Shown: piece by piece, positions 40,987-49,200 of the stretch
How positions within the stretch are numbered: the first letter of the stretch is position 1
Layout of the letters: each line of letters opens with the position of its first letter
Virus record (IMG/VR): IMGVR_UViG_3300035698_002820
Location: 1 to 64,000 of that record
Direction: 5' to 3' (one strand)
DNA length: 64,000 bases
From: a virus
Translations under genes and position numbers: made by a program
The notes under the pieces: generated by a model
What the model saw: only the letters and a program-made list of their open reading frames with translations
The model's database searches: none
What the model was told of the DNA's origin: nothing

Positions 40987-41403
40987 TTACGGTTCAACGG
41001 CCAACACCTTGAAGTGCCACCTACTTTGAGTAGAAGGCTCATCTAGTTTTTCTGGCCATCTGTGATATAGATGAAGTTGGTATGTGCCTGAGCCATAAAC
41101 AATGTCACCAGGTCTGAATCCTAGCTGCACCCTGTCTTGCTGTGATAGGGCATACAAACACCCATCAGTTGGGTCTTCTCTAATGAAAATTCCATAAGCC
41201 AGGCCAATGTACTTATCAGTCGCATCTGCCCACCCATAGAATCCTTGTTCAATGACTGCTGCATAAGTATTGGGGAATTGAGTAGAGGCAACACGGTTCT
41301 TGATGACAAAGCCAATTGCTGTGGCTGCATCTGCATCATCAAGTATACCAACCTCACCTATCATTATGCTGGCAATCAGTATCAGTATCTGTACAAAAGA
41401 CAT
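40987..41403 (-). CDS. SleB-like cell-wall hydrolase (endolysin candidate)
   Basis: 138 residues. A short hydrophobic N-terminus is followed by GEVGILDDADAATAIGFVIKNRV and FPNTYAAVIEQGFYGW, which match the SleB/CwlJ hydrolase motif (GEARGE..., NRV, FP.T...V..Q). The first catalytic Glu is in GEVG. It would cut the glycan strand of peptidoglycan and serve in lysis. The N-terminus may be a signal or a membrane anchor. AAGGAG before ATG 41403. Confidence 0.7.
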   Translation of the reverse strand: MSFVQILILIASIMIGEVGILDDADAATAIGFVIKNRVASTQFPNTYAAVIEQGFYGWADATDKYIGLAYGIFIREDPTDGCLYALSQQDRVQLGFRPGDIVYGSGTYQLHLYHRWPEKLDEPSTQSRWHFKVLAVEP

Positions 41404-41426
41404 GACACACTCCTTTCTTCTTCAAA

Positions 41427-41498
41427 CAGGCCAGAGTGGATTCGAACCACCATCGGTGCTTTTGGAGAGCACTATCCTACCAATTGGAAGACTGGCCT
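41427..41498 (-). tRNA. tRNA-Trp (CCA)
   Basis: Acceptor AGGCCAG/CTGGCCT, D arm, anticodon stem GTGCT/AGCAC with loop CTCCAAA (anticodon CCA), variable loop and T arm GTGG-TTCGAAT-CCAC. All arms pair well; the discriminator is G. Confidence 0.93.
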
Positions 41499-41539
41499 GT
41501 GTGTTTCAGTTAATCACTGGTGAATTGATGAGAACATCT

Positions 41540-41698
41540 TTAAGGGACGCTGAAGTGTTCACCCCATTGTTGCACATATTCTGTGTATGGTGGTGGCAGT
41601 GTCCATATGCTGGCATAGCCTGCGGCTTCGAAGGATTCTTCGGCACTGACGATGAATTCAACGGCCTTGTAGTCATTTGTCCCGAAATATGTCCACAC
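41540..41698 (-). CDS. Small acidic protein between two tRNA genes
   Basis: A 52-residue frame from GTG 41698 has protein-like composition (YFGTNDYKAVEFIVSAEESF, then YASIWTLPPPYTEYV). An in-frame ATG upstream lies in the tRNA-Pro gene, so GTG is preferred. The ribosome site (AGAAG) is weak. Confidence 0.4.
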   Translation of the reverse strand: MWTYFGTNDYKAVEFIVSAEESFEAAGYASIWTLPPPYTEYVQQWGEHFSVP

Positions 41699-41715
41699 CG
41701 TTCTTCTGGTGTGCC

Positions 41716-41793
41716 AGTCGGGTGAGCAGGATTTGAACCTGCGGCCACTTGCGTCCAAGGCAAGGATGCTACCTGACTACACCACCACCCGAC
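41716..41793 (-). tRNA. tRNA-Pro (TGG)
   Basis: Acceptor GTCGGGT/ACCCGAC, D arm with GG in the loop, anticodon stem CTTGC/GCAAG with loop CTTGGAC (anticodon TGG) and T arm with TTCAAAT. The extra length is in the D/variable parts. Confidence 0.9.
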
Positions 41794-41800
41794 AGAATCT

Positions 41801-42829
41801 TTACTTCGATTCCAGTACTGAATTCACATGCTTGTCCAGGTTGTTAATGAAGTAGGCCAAGTCATCTAACACTAGAGTCTGGCCCCACTCTATCAATTGC
41901 AGCTTGGGAGTGATGTAGGGTGGGCTGGACACTGTGCTGGCATACAGGGTGTATGGGACTGCACCGTAGCTCCTGATGATGTATTCCAATTCATCCTGTT
42001 TGTTTGCCCAATATCGCCTGGATTTTGCTACACGGGCACGTTCTTCAAAAGTTGTATTGATAGTCAGATGCTTCCACAGTTTGAAAACTGGGTAGAGGGG
42101 AGTATCTATCAATTCAGCCTCAACGTAACTCAGTGAACTGTCTCGCAACTCTTTGACTAATGGCCTGACAGCATAGTGATTGCCGTGATTGGCCATAGCT
42201 GCTAGTATTTCAAAGGTGAGCACCTGGTTCGATGCTTCCATGTATCCCACTGGCTCACCGCACACTCCCTGTACATGCCCTAGTTCATGAACCAGGGTGG
42301 CCAAGATGGATGTAGCATCGTTCCAAGGTGATGCATAGTTTTGAGAACGGTAGTTGAGTATTGCATAATGACCGGCACAACTTGCCCTTCCCAAGATGTG
42401 GAAGTGGTACTGCCCATCACCAGGGATAAAGGCTATTGAAGCAGGCCAGACTGCATCATTCTCACCGTGCAATCCTTCGTAGTAGTAGTAGGGCAGAACT
42501 TCCAGAGTGAACTTGCAGAGAAGTTCGCTGTTAGTTTTTATCCCCCAGCATTGGAACGAACCCCCATAATCTTCTGTGTTCAGGTCTTTTACTTCACCAT
42601 CTGGTATGAGAGGTATCAGTGGCAGCTTATCGTAGGCCTTGTCCATTGTAGCTGCCATCTCTGCTGCAGTCCACAGCACTCTTCCCTGCCCCAGTGCAGA
42701 AGATACTGCTGGAGCAACTATGACAGAAGCTACAATGCCTGCAATGATAAGCAGGGGCAATATCCCTCTGACTTGCCATACAATGTAGCGTTTAAGCAGA
42801 CTGCCTAATGTGACCAAAAAGTCTTTCAT
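41801..42829 (-). CDS. Membrane-anchored protein with HELGH zinc-protease motif
   Basis: 342 residues. A membrane segment lies near residues 23-45 (LPLLIIAGIVASVIVAPAV). The soluble part carries SILATLVHELGHVQGVC, the HExxH zinc motif; a Glu in YMEASNQVLTFE may be the third ligand. This suggests a zincin metalloprotease acting at the cell envelope or on the virion surface. It is the last protein gene before the hydrolase and tRNA genes. Confidence 0.65.
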   Translation of the reverse strand: MKDFLVTLGSLLKRYIVWQVRGILPLLIIAGIVASVIVAPAVSSALGQGRVLWTAAEMAATMDKAYDKLPLIPLIPDGEVKDLNTEDYGGSFQCWGIKTNSELLCKFTLEVLPYYYYEGLHGENDAVWPASIAFIPGDGQYHFHILGRASCAGHYAILNYRSQNYASPWNDATSILATLVHELGHVQGVCGEPVGYMEASNQVLTFEILAAMANHGNHYAVRPLVKELRDSSLSYVEAELIDTPLYPVFKLWKHLTINTTFEERARVAKSRRYWANKQDELEYIIRSYGAVPYTLYASTVSSPPYITPKLQLIEWGQTLVLDDLAYFINNLDKHVNSVLESK

Positions 42830-42877
42830 GGTGCCTCCTTATTTCTATGTTCTTCTTTCCATCACCAGACTGCACAG

Positions 42878-43051
42878 TTACAGTCCAAAATACTTACACA
42901 GTATCATGATTGGGATAGCAATTAGTGCAGCACCAGACAGAATACCAATGAGAATGCCAATACTGATGACCAGGCCTGCTATTGCTTCTGCTGTGCTTTC
43001 ATCTGTAGAACAATGATTTGGCAGTATTGGATTGTGAGATTTACGATGCAT
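42878..43051 (-). CDS. 57-residue membrane micro-protein
   Basis: Starts at ATG 43051 behind AGGAGGAAC at a normal spacing. A polar N-terminus precedes a long hydrophobic stretch (GLVISIGILIGILSGAALIA) and IMILCKYFGL. It is a good candidate for a real single-pass protein, perhaps holin-like or an inner-membrane accessory. It lies directly downstream of the tRNA-Leu gene. Confidence 0.6.
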   Translation of the reverse strand: MHRKSHNPILPNHCSTDESTAEAIAGLVISIGILIGILSGAALIAIPIMILCKYFGL

Positions 43052-43066
43052 TATGTTCCTCCTCAG

Positions 43067-43140
43067 TACAGGAGACAGGATTCGAACCTGCAGTGAAGTG
43101 GGTCTAAGCCACTTGCCTTTGCCATTTAGGCCACTCCTGC
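43067..43140 (-). tRNA. tRNA-Leu (TAG) with class I variable loop
   Basis: Acceptor GCAGGAG/CTCCTGT, D stem GCCT/AGGC, anticodon stem AGTGG/CCACT with loop CTTAGAC (anticodon TAG) and T arm GCAGG-TTCGAAT-CCTGT. The variable loop is only 5 nt, whereas tRNA-Leu normally has a long variable arm. Identity Leu follows from the anticodon alone. Confidence 0.8.
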
Positions 43141-43143
43141 TTA

Positions 43144-43217
43144 AGCTGATGAGTGGAATCGAACCACTGACAAGTGCCTTACAAGGACACTGCTCTACCT
43201 GGCTGAGCTACACCAGC
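43144..43217 (-). tRNA. tRNA-Thr (TGT)
   Basis: Acceptor GCTGGTG/CATCAGC, D stem GCTC/GAGC, anticodon loop CTTGTAA (anticodon TGT) in a stem with one G-U pair, and T arm with TTCGATT. All arms present. Confidence 0.92.
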
Positions 43218-43220
43218 AAG

Positions 43221-43295
43221 AGGGATGGGCTGGAATCGAACCAGCAATATTCCTGGGTCACAGCCAAGTGCGTTACCATTTACGCTCACCATCCC
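43221..43295 (-). tRNA. tRNA-His (GTG)
   Basis: Acceptor GGGATGG/CCATCCC, anticodon stem CTTGG/CCAGG with loop CTGTGAC (anticodon GTG) and T arm GCTGG-TTCGATT-CCAGC. The base before the 5' end is T rather than the G usually added at -1. Confidence 0.88.
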
Positions 43296-43299
43296 ATAG

Positions 43300-43373
43300 T
43301 AGCGGGAGCCAGATTCGAACTGGCATTCTCTGGATTATGAGACCAGTGTGCTGACCAATTGCACTATCCCGCA
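43300..43373 (-). tRNA. tRNA with CAT anticodon (Met or Ile2)
   Basis: Acceptor TGCGGGA/TCCCGCT with a T-T mismatch at 1-72, D stem GTGC/GCAC, anticodon stem CTGGT/TCCAG with a mismatch at the loop end and loop CTCATAA, T arm GCCAG-TTCGAAT-CTGGC. Met or lysidine-modified Ile cannot be separated by sequence here. The 1-72 mismatch recalls initiators but the anticodon stem lacks their GGG pairs. Confidence 0.75.
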
Positions 43374-43454
43374 GTGTACTATGTCTGCTATTATTGCAAC
43401 AGCAAATGGCACACCTTCACGTAGGCATGCCCATAGGTAAATGGCTGTTTTCAT
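43335..43454 (-). CDS. 39-residue membrane micro-protein
   Basis: Starts at ATG 43454 with AAGGAGTG at an 8-nt spacing. Residues about 14-37 are hydrophobic (VPFAVAIIADIVHCGIVQLV). Its 3' half overlaps the tRNA-Met gene, so it would need to be read through before tRNA processing. Function unknown. Confidence 0.45.
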   Translation of the reverse strand: MKTAIYLWACLREGVPFAVAIIADIVHCGIVQLVSTLVS

Positions 43455-43469
43455 AAATGTGGCACTCCT

Positions 43470-43574
43470 TTATGAGAAGATGTGCTGTAGTATCCAGCTA
43501 CCAAAACAGATAGCAGACAAGATTACTAAACATCCTACAAAAAGTGAAGCCTCATTGAATGGGAATTTTTTCAC
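43470..43574 (-). CDS. 34-residue membrane micro-protein
   Basis: Starts at GTG 43574 with AAGGAG five bases upstream, an excellent site. A short basic start (MKKF) precedes a membrane segment (SLFVGCLVILSAICFGSWIL). It ends just before the ribosome site of the next micro-gene. It looks like a real single-pass protein. Confidence 0.55.
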   Translation of the reverse strand: MKKFPFNEASLFVGCLVILSAICFGSWILQHIFS

Positions 43575-43589
43575 CTAAACTCCTTATGG

Positions 43590-43663
43590 TGGAAGCAGTG
43601 GGATTCGAACCCACGACTTTCTCCGTGCAAAAGAGATACTCTCCCAGATTGAGTTATGCCCCC
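43590..43663 (-). tRNA. tRNA-Ala (TGC)
   Basis: Acceptor GGGGGCA/TGCTTCC (two G-U), D stem ACTC/GAGT, anticodon stem TCTCT/GGAGA with loop TTTGCAC (anticodon TGC), T arm GTGGG-TTCGAAT-CCCAC. Discriminator A followed by CCACC in the DNA. Confidence 0.92.
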
Positions 43664-43671
43664 ACCTTCTA

Positions 43672-43693
43672 CCTATCAGTCGTTACTCAGTCA
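43672..43693 (-). repeat. Dispersed 22-bp junction repeat, copy F
   Basis: Minus-strand TGACTG-AGTA-ACGACTGATAGG. It spans the stop codon of the gene at 43683 and lies before the tRNA-Ala gene. The last four bases diverge most. Confidence 0.55.
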
Positions 43694-44165
43694 CTTTGAG
43701 CTGTACTTCAATTCTGAAACTGAATCTGCCCCGACCACAGGTTGGCCGCCATGAGCCAGGCTTGACACCACCCCTGGGATATTCGTTCCTCAGGTTTGTT
43801 ATGATGTTGGTGATATCCAGCATGCCATCTTCAAAGAGTATTTCATAGGACGTTGGAATGCCTAGATGCTGCCATTCCAAGTATCCATTCTCATCTGTAG
43901 TACCCCATGCATTGGGGTGCTCATAGGCCTGCCCTTCAGATGGCATGGTGGTGAATGCAATCTTCAAGCCATGCACAGGATTGCCTTCTGCATTTTCCAC
44001 CCATATTTTGAACATCCTGTAGCCTGGTGAAGGACCATTTTCATCAGATGTTAGCCGGTGAAGTTTTGTGACTGTGAGTGTATCACTGTCACCAACTAAA
44101 GGCATCTCATCTTCAATCTCACGCTCATACCATTCTTCTTGCCACTTTTCCATTTGTACCTCCAT
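43683..44165 (-). CDS. Unknown protein with Ig-like / CarboxypepD-like section
   Basis: 160 residues. The centre (FKIWVENAEGNPVHGLKIAF, then WGTTDENGYLEW) resembles beta-sandwich domains with a GTTDENG turn. An acidic N-terminal helix precedes it. Such domains are seen in virion or surface proteins. Identity is tentative. Confidence 0.55.
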   Translation of the reverse strand: MEVQMEKWQEEWYEREIEDEMPLVGDSDTLTVTKLHRLTSDENGPSPGYRMFKIWVENAEGNPVHGLKIAFTTMPSEGQAYEHPNAWGTTDENGYLEWQHLGIPTSYEILFEDGMLDITNIITNLRNEYPRGGVKPGSWRPTCGRGRFSFRIEVQLKVTE

Positions 44166-44595
44166 TATTTGATGTATAGATTATCCAACCCAGCAGTGCA
44201 GTAATCAACCCAATCACAAGGAAGGACAGGCCCACACTGGCAGTCTGCATGAGTGCGTGCATACGGTCTTGACGGGTCAGGGCATTGGCTACAGAGGCCA
44301 GGAGCCTACTTCTAGCCACAGCATATTCCATTTCCACATCTCTGCCAGCCAATATCTCTTTTTCACGCCAGATGTCCAGTTCTGCCAATGTCTGAGTCGT
44401 CAGTTCCTTTTGTGATGCCAGTTCAGTCTGGGCAGTTGTCAGCTCCAATTGGGCAATCCTGACATCTTCACTATTGAAGATGTCAAAGTCAGATATGATG
44501 TTTCTAGCTGTGAATACAACACACCCAGCAGCCATCAACACTCCCAGAAGGAGTAGAACAATGCCTACCAGTTTGAATACAGTCTTCTTCTTCAT
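44125..44595 (-). CDS. Lipobox protein with coiled coil and C-terminal membrane segment
   Basis: 156 residues from ATG 44595. MKKKTVFKLVGIVLLLLGVL followed by MAAGC forms a signal with a possible lipobox. The middle (IAQLELTTAQTELASQKELT) is a coiled coil, and the end (VGLSFLVIGLITALLGWIIY) a membrane segment. The neighbour at 44592 has the same plan. A two-membrane-anchored layout would suit a spanin-like function. Confidence 0.6.
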   Translation of the reverse strand: MKKKTVFKLVGIVLLLLGVLMAAGCVVFTARNIISDFDIFNSEDVRIAQLELTTAQTELASQKELTTQTLAELDIWREKEILAGRDVEMEYAVARSRLLASVANALTRQDRMHALMQTASVGLSFLVIGLITALLGWIIYTSNNGGTNGKVARRMV

Positions 44596-45029
44596 TGCTT
44601 TCTCCTGAGTGGGCCATTGGGTGATTCCAATACCCAGGCAATCAACAGACCAAGACCAAAGAGTAATATGCCGGCAATCAGTACCCAGACAATCTGCAGA
44701 ATGATGTGCCCTACTGTCTGCCACTCAATTGTCTTGGCTGCTGCATCTTTGAGAATGTTATCACCCTTAACCTGCTCTAGTTCAACTTCCTTTTCTGTTC
44801 CCAAGCGATTCTCTTCTGCTGTTTTGAAGTCATAGTAGGACTGTTCTGTTTTCTTTTCTTGTGTTGCCAGCCCAACCTTTGCTGTTTCAGTTTCTTGTAC
44901 TGCTATGCGTTCTTTGGCTCCACAGCTGACAGCACCACCTAGTAGAGTAAGTGATGCCAACAGCACAAGAACCAAAGTGCTTACCAGTCCACGTTCATCA
45001 TTACATAGGGACAAGTTCTCCCTCCTCAT
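44592..45029 (-). CDS. Second lipobox and coiled-coil membrane protein
   Basis: 145 residues as listed. The N-terminal hydrophobic stretch ends in LLGGAVSCGAK, a possible lipobox; a helical charged middle and a C-terminal membrane segment (IVWVLIAGILLFGLGLLIAW) follow. The start is unsure: a TTG just after AGGAGGGAGAAC would trim about five residues. Same plan as the gene downstream. Confidence 0.55.
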   Translation of the reverse strand: MRRENLSLCNDERGLVSTLVLVLLASLTLLGGAVSCGAKERIAVQETETAKVGLATQEKKTEQSYYDFKTAEENRLGTEKEVELEQVKGDNILKDAAAKTIEWQTVGHIILQIVWVLIAGILLFGLGLLIAWVLESPNGPLRRKQ

Positions 45030-45702
45030 TCACAATGTACTTATGTTGTCCACTTGATGGAGCAAGATACTGGGCCCAGGCACCATTATAGTCCTTAAAG
45101 GCCATTTTACCATGCCCTTCTCCAGTTATAATGCCACGGTTTCTGAATTGTTTCATGACTGCCTTCCATTCAGTTTCAGTACAGATTTCACAGTCACGTA
45201 CAATGTTGGCTCTGCTCCAGCTTGCACCATCAGTATAGAACATCTTCATGATAGTAGTAGCAACAGCCGAAAGTCTGTTTTCTGTATAGGTTGGACGTTC
45301 ATAAGGCACATTGACATCAATGTCCTCATCATCTGCAAATAAACCTTCAAGCTGGTCAAGCATACGCATAGACCACTTTTCTTGTTGGTGGAATGGCCAC
45401 CAAACTTCAATCAGAAAGTTAAGACCACCGACACCACATGCTGCTAGTGGCCCTGGCCACCAGCAAATGGTTAATGCTGACCAGATGTAGTTGAACAGTC
45501 CACCACCATCATAATAGCCAATGGCCAGTCTGACAAGGTGCAGCACAATGAAGCACACAATATCAATCATAAGTGCTGCAGCTGCCAGCAATCGCACAGG
45601 CAAAGCGAAGTCAACAGGTATGCCTCTAGTTGATGTTTCTTTTGTCTGTGGGAAGATTCGGGCAAGCAACCATCCCATCCAGCCACGCCTGCCACCCATC
45701 AT
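45001..45702 (-). CDS. Two-segment membrane protein with C-terminal winged-helix-like domain
   Basis: 233 residues. Membrane segments lie near residues 38-60 and 73-98. The C-terminal part (TETEWKAVMKQFRNRGIITGEG) looks like a winged helix. No catalytic motif. AAGGAG precedes ATG 45702. Its place between fibre and lipobox genes suggests an envelope function. Confidence 0.55.
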   Translation of the reverse strand: MMGGRRGWMGWLLARIFPQTKETSTRGIPVDFALPVRLLAAAALMIDIVCFIVLHLVRLAIGYYDGGGLFNYIWSALTICWWPGPLAACGVGGLNFLIEVWWPFHQQEKWSMRMLDQLEGLFADDEDIDVNVPYERPTYTENRLSAVATTIMKMFYTDGASWSRANIVRDCEICTETEWKAVMKQFRNRGIITGEGHGKMAFKDYNGAWAQYLAPSSGQHKYIVNEEGELVPM

Positions 45703-45717
45703 GGTTGCACTCCTTTA

Positions 45718-45924
45718 CTACATATTGCCTGCGATAGTTATCAAGCCACTGATGAGACGTTCACCAACTGCGATGACAGCAATTGTCTTGATGAGCAGGG
45801 CCATGTGCTCCTGTTCGTTGCCGATGATTTTATCTAGCTTGGTACAGATGTGAGTGTATTGCTCACTCAGTTTTGCCTGACCTATCTCAAGACTGGTCAG
45901 GCGGTTCTCCGTTGTCTCCCCCAT
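45718..45924 (-). CDS. XhlA/holin-like small protein
   Basis: 68 residues. A coiled coil (ENRLTSLEIGQAKLSEQYTH) followed by one membrane segment (ALLIKTIAVIAVGERLISGL) is the plan of hemolysin XhlA-type holin partners. Pore formation or endolysin release is inferred. Confidence 0.6.
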   Translation of the reverse strand: MGETTENRLTSLEIGQAKLSEQYTHICTKLDKIIGNEQEHMALLIKTIAVIAVGERLISGLITIAGNM

Positions 45925-46237
45925 TCTCTTCTACCTCTTCTTCTGGGATAGGTGGCATCATTGCCATCTGTAATGCTTGTTCTGTGAATTGGCGAGCAAT
46001 TGTAGATAATACATCACTGATTTGCTGCGCCGCTTGTGAAGTAGTTGGTACACCAAGTACAGCTACTTGCTGTGAACCTGGAATGCCTGGTTTCCACATG
46101 ATTGTGACACCCCATAGTGGTTCAGTGATTATCTTAAGTAATCGGGCAATACCAACCTCTAACTGTGTATAGTCTTCAATACCAAGTTGCTCACAGAGAA
46201 TGTTGACTACCTTACCTTTTGAAAGTTTGTCTGCCAT
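45887..46237 (-). CDS. Unknown virion-associated or accessory protein
   Basis: 116 residues with helical ends and an acidic C-terminus (EEEVEENGGDNGEPPD). It overlaps the holin-like gene by 38 bp. No motif recognised. Confidence 0.5.
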   Translation of the reverse strand: MADKLSKGKVVNILCEQLGIEDYTQLEVGIARLLKIITEPLWGVTIMWKPGIPGSQQVAVLGVPTTSQAAQQISDVLSTIARQFTEQALQMAMMPPIPEEEVEENGGDNGEPPDQS

Positions 46238-46297
46238 TGTTCTTCCTCCTTATATTTTTATGGTGCTCCATCATGCCTCCTTGAGTTAAACTTTGTT

Positions 46298-49200
46298 TTA
46301 CGGCTCTATTGCTAGTTGTGTCCATGTTGAACCTCCGTTACACGAAGCAGCCCACACATATTTTGAGCCATTGTAGTAAAAACGTAAGATGCCAAACCCA
46401 TCGGCCACTCCGCCTGTTGCATAGGCGCGGTAATCGGCCAAAGCCCCGGCCTTACCATAATTGATGTGTGCATTATTAGCGTCAAGGCGCAAGTTTTCTG
46501 TGCCGTTTACCGCAAAGCGAAGGAAGTTTGATTCGCTCCAAATAACCTCATGTTCGTCAGTGTCAAAGGCGATGCCTTGTGCCTCATCACCTCCTTTGAG
46601 ACGAATAGCATGGCTCAAAGTACTTGTTTGTAGGTCTTCCAGGTCTATACCATACTTAAACCTTGCGGTGAGTACAATGCCAGCGTATTCACGATAAGTG
46701 CCCCAGCCTTGCATCCAAAGGCCGACTGAGTTGAAGTGCCCTGCATAATTAGTTTGCCCCCCAGCAGAACCTGGATTTTTACCAAACCAAGCTGAGGCTT
46801 CACTGTTTTCTTCTTTGTACATTTGAATCATCAAGCCACGGTTTCGGCAGGTTGCATTTCGGTTGATGATTATTTCGTTGGTAATCTGGCTGTCTACAAC
46901 ACCAGATATGAGTCTAATCTCTATCCCACTCATGTCCTTTACATGACCAGAAGTTGGAGCGCTGCCATCAATTTCGCCATGAACACCGTAGCCATGTATT
47001 GAACCCATATCAGATAGTGCTAAACGAGCATGAAAGGCTTCAGCGTATGTCCAACTCACGGGGTCGCCATGTTCGTCCCCAAATCCATCATCTAAATCAA
47101 CAGTTCCCACAATGGCACGTCCTTCACCATTGTATGCTGAGGCTATTGCATGTTTAATTTCTACATGATGACTGTTAATAGGAGCTTGTGCAGTAATTTT
47201 AAGAGGCCCATCAGTGTCATAGATTCTAAACGCCGTCCAGTTATCGGGGTAAATATACGTTCCCTGGTCAGTCCACAAGCCACCTCCACCAGCTGCCAAC
47301 TGTGTTAAAGTCTTTTCAGCAGTGTTTGGGTCTTTGAACACAAGGTCGTTGCCATCTATTTCTATATAATAACCCGTATCAAACTTAACGGTGTGGTTGG
47401 TAGTACCTGACAGGTCTATCCCGCCAATGCCCTTAAAGTATGTGTGGGCAGTACTAACGACCATCCGGCTGTTAGTGCCAATCACGAAATCAAAATAATC
47501 ATTCGCTACGTTATACTCTATGTAATCGTCCGCAGCAAACCTGATACGACGCTGAGTGCCAGCCAAAGTAATATCGCCAAGACTAATTGTGGCCTCACCT
47601 TCAACAGCAGCTATTGCTTCAGAATTCAGATATTTGGTATGGTGTGCACTTGTAGGGGCATCTGAAAGATTGCTATGTGCTCTGGTGGCCAAATCAGCTA
47701 GACTACTACCAGTCTTATTCAAATTAGACCACGGCAGAGTTCCTGTGTGAGGGCCAGTAGCAGTTGCTAAAACATGGGCAGATGGAGAACCTTTAGATTC
47801 AAAAACAAATTCAGTTCCTGTATAAACAAGAATCTTGTCACTACCAATAGCGGCAACGTTGACTGTCTTATTTACAATTCGGCTAGCATCTCGAAGCTGT
47901 CCTATTGCAACAAGCCCACTAATCTGTGCCCAGGCCACTGTACTTGTTACTTCATCAAAAGCGGGCCATCTAACTGCATAATCAGGTTTACTTGTAATAT
48001 CTGCCCAAGCAGTGGTGTGTGATTGGACTTGTACCTTTGTTGAACCTTCAAGTTTTGCTGAATCTGCTGCTTGGCCTGTTAAAGTAAGAAAGTCAGGATC
48101 ATGATATTCATTGCCATGCTCTTCCATCCCACCAGCAGAAGTGGCCCACACCATTGAAGTGCCATTGTATTTTAGATATTTGTTAGTTTCAGGAGCAGCT
48201 ATTGTTTTGCCCATGATACGACTGGCATCACGCAATTGTCCAAGTGAAACAAGTCCACTGATTTGTGCCCAAGTTGCTGCTCCTGTCACTTCACTAAAAG
48301 CAGGCCATCTTATAGTATATGTTGGTTCATCCGTGATATCTGCCCAGGCAGTACTGTGTGCTTTTGGGTTGTGGAGCTGTGCACCTGATAGAGCATTGTG
48401 AAGCAATTCTTCAGTCAAATCACCATGTAATTCAGTGACTACATATTTGGCATCAGTAGGTGCACCACTGCCTCCCGCAGCAGCCAGCTGAGTTAGTGTT
48501 TTTTCAGCAGTATTTGCGTCTTTGAATAATAAATCACCACTAACACCTTTCTTGATATAGTATCCAGTATCAAATAAGATTTGACGATTTAAGGCACCAA
48601 GAAGACTAAGGCCATCATGATTCAGTTCTGCTACTGCTGTAGGGCCACCACCAGAATATAGTCTCCATTCAAATTTGGCCCCACCAGCAGTATCAGCATT
48701 AAGAATCCCAAATGTCATAATGTCAGTATTTACAGTGTGGACTATGTAGTCATTGACATCAAAAGTGATTAATCCTGTATCATAGGGGTTCTCATCGGCT
48801 GCCCAAAAAAGATTAAGGTCTTCATATTCTTCAGTATCCTTGTCATATCGTCTCCACCTTAAGGTGTGGTAACCGCTTGTTTCATCAAAATCAAGAAAGT
48901 ACCTGTAGTCTTCATTCTCATATAGGACAACTTCACCATCGGTGTTGACTGTAAGATTATTGACTACAAGTGGGTCAGTATCACCAATATCTCCCCATTG
49001 TAATTCTGCCCAAGCAAATGTTGTAATATCAGTAGCACGAACAACATGACCTATTGTTAAGTTTGATGCTGTGTGATAGCTATTGACTAGTGTATGTGGG
49101 TCTGGTGCGCCGCCACCACCCTTAGTTTCAAAAACAAATTTAGTGCCATCGGCCTTGTAAACAAGAACCTTATCATCACCAATGTCAGTAATGTCAATTG

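Noticed and set aside
43381-43560. Further tRNA genes among the cluster
   Set aside because: No extra T arm consensus in this stretch; it contains two micro-gene frames instead.
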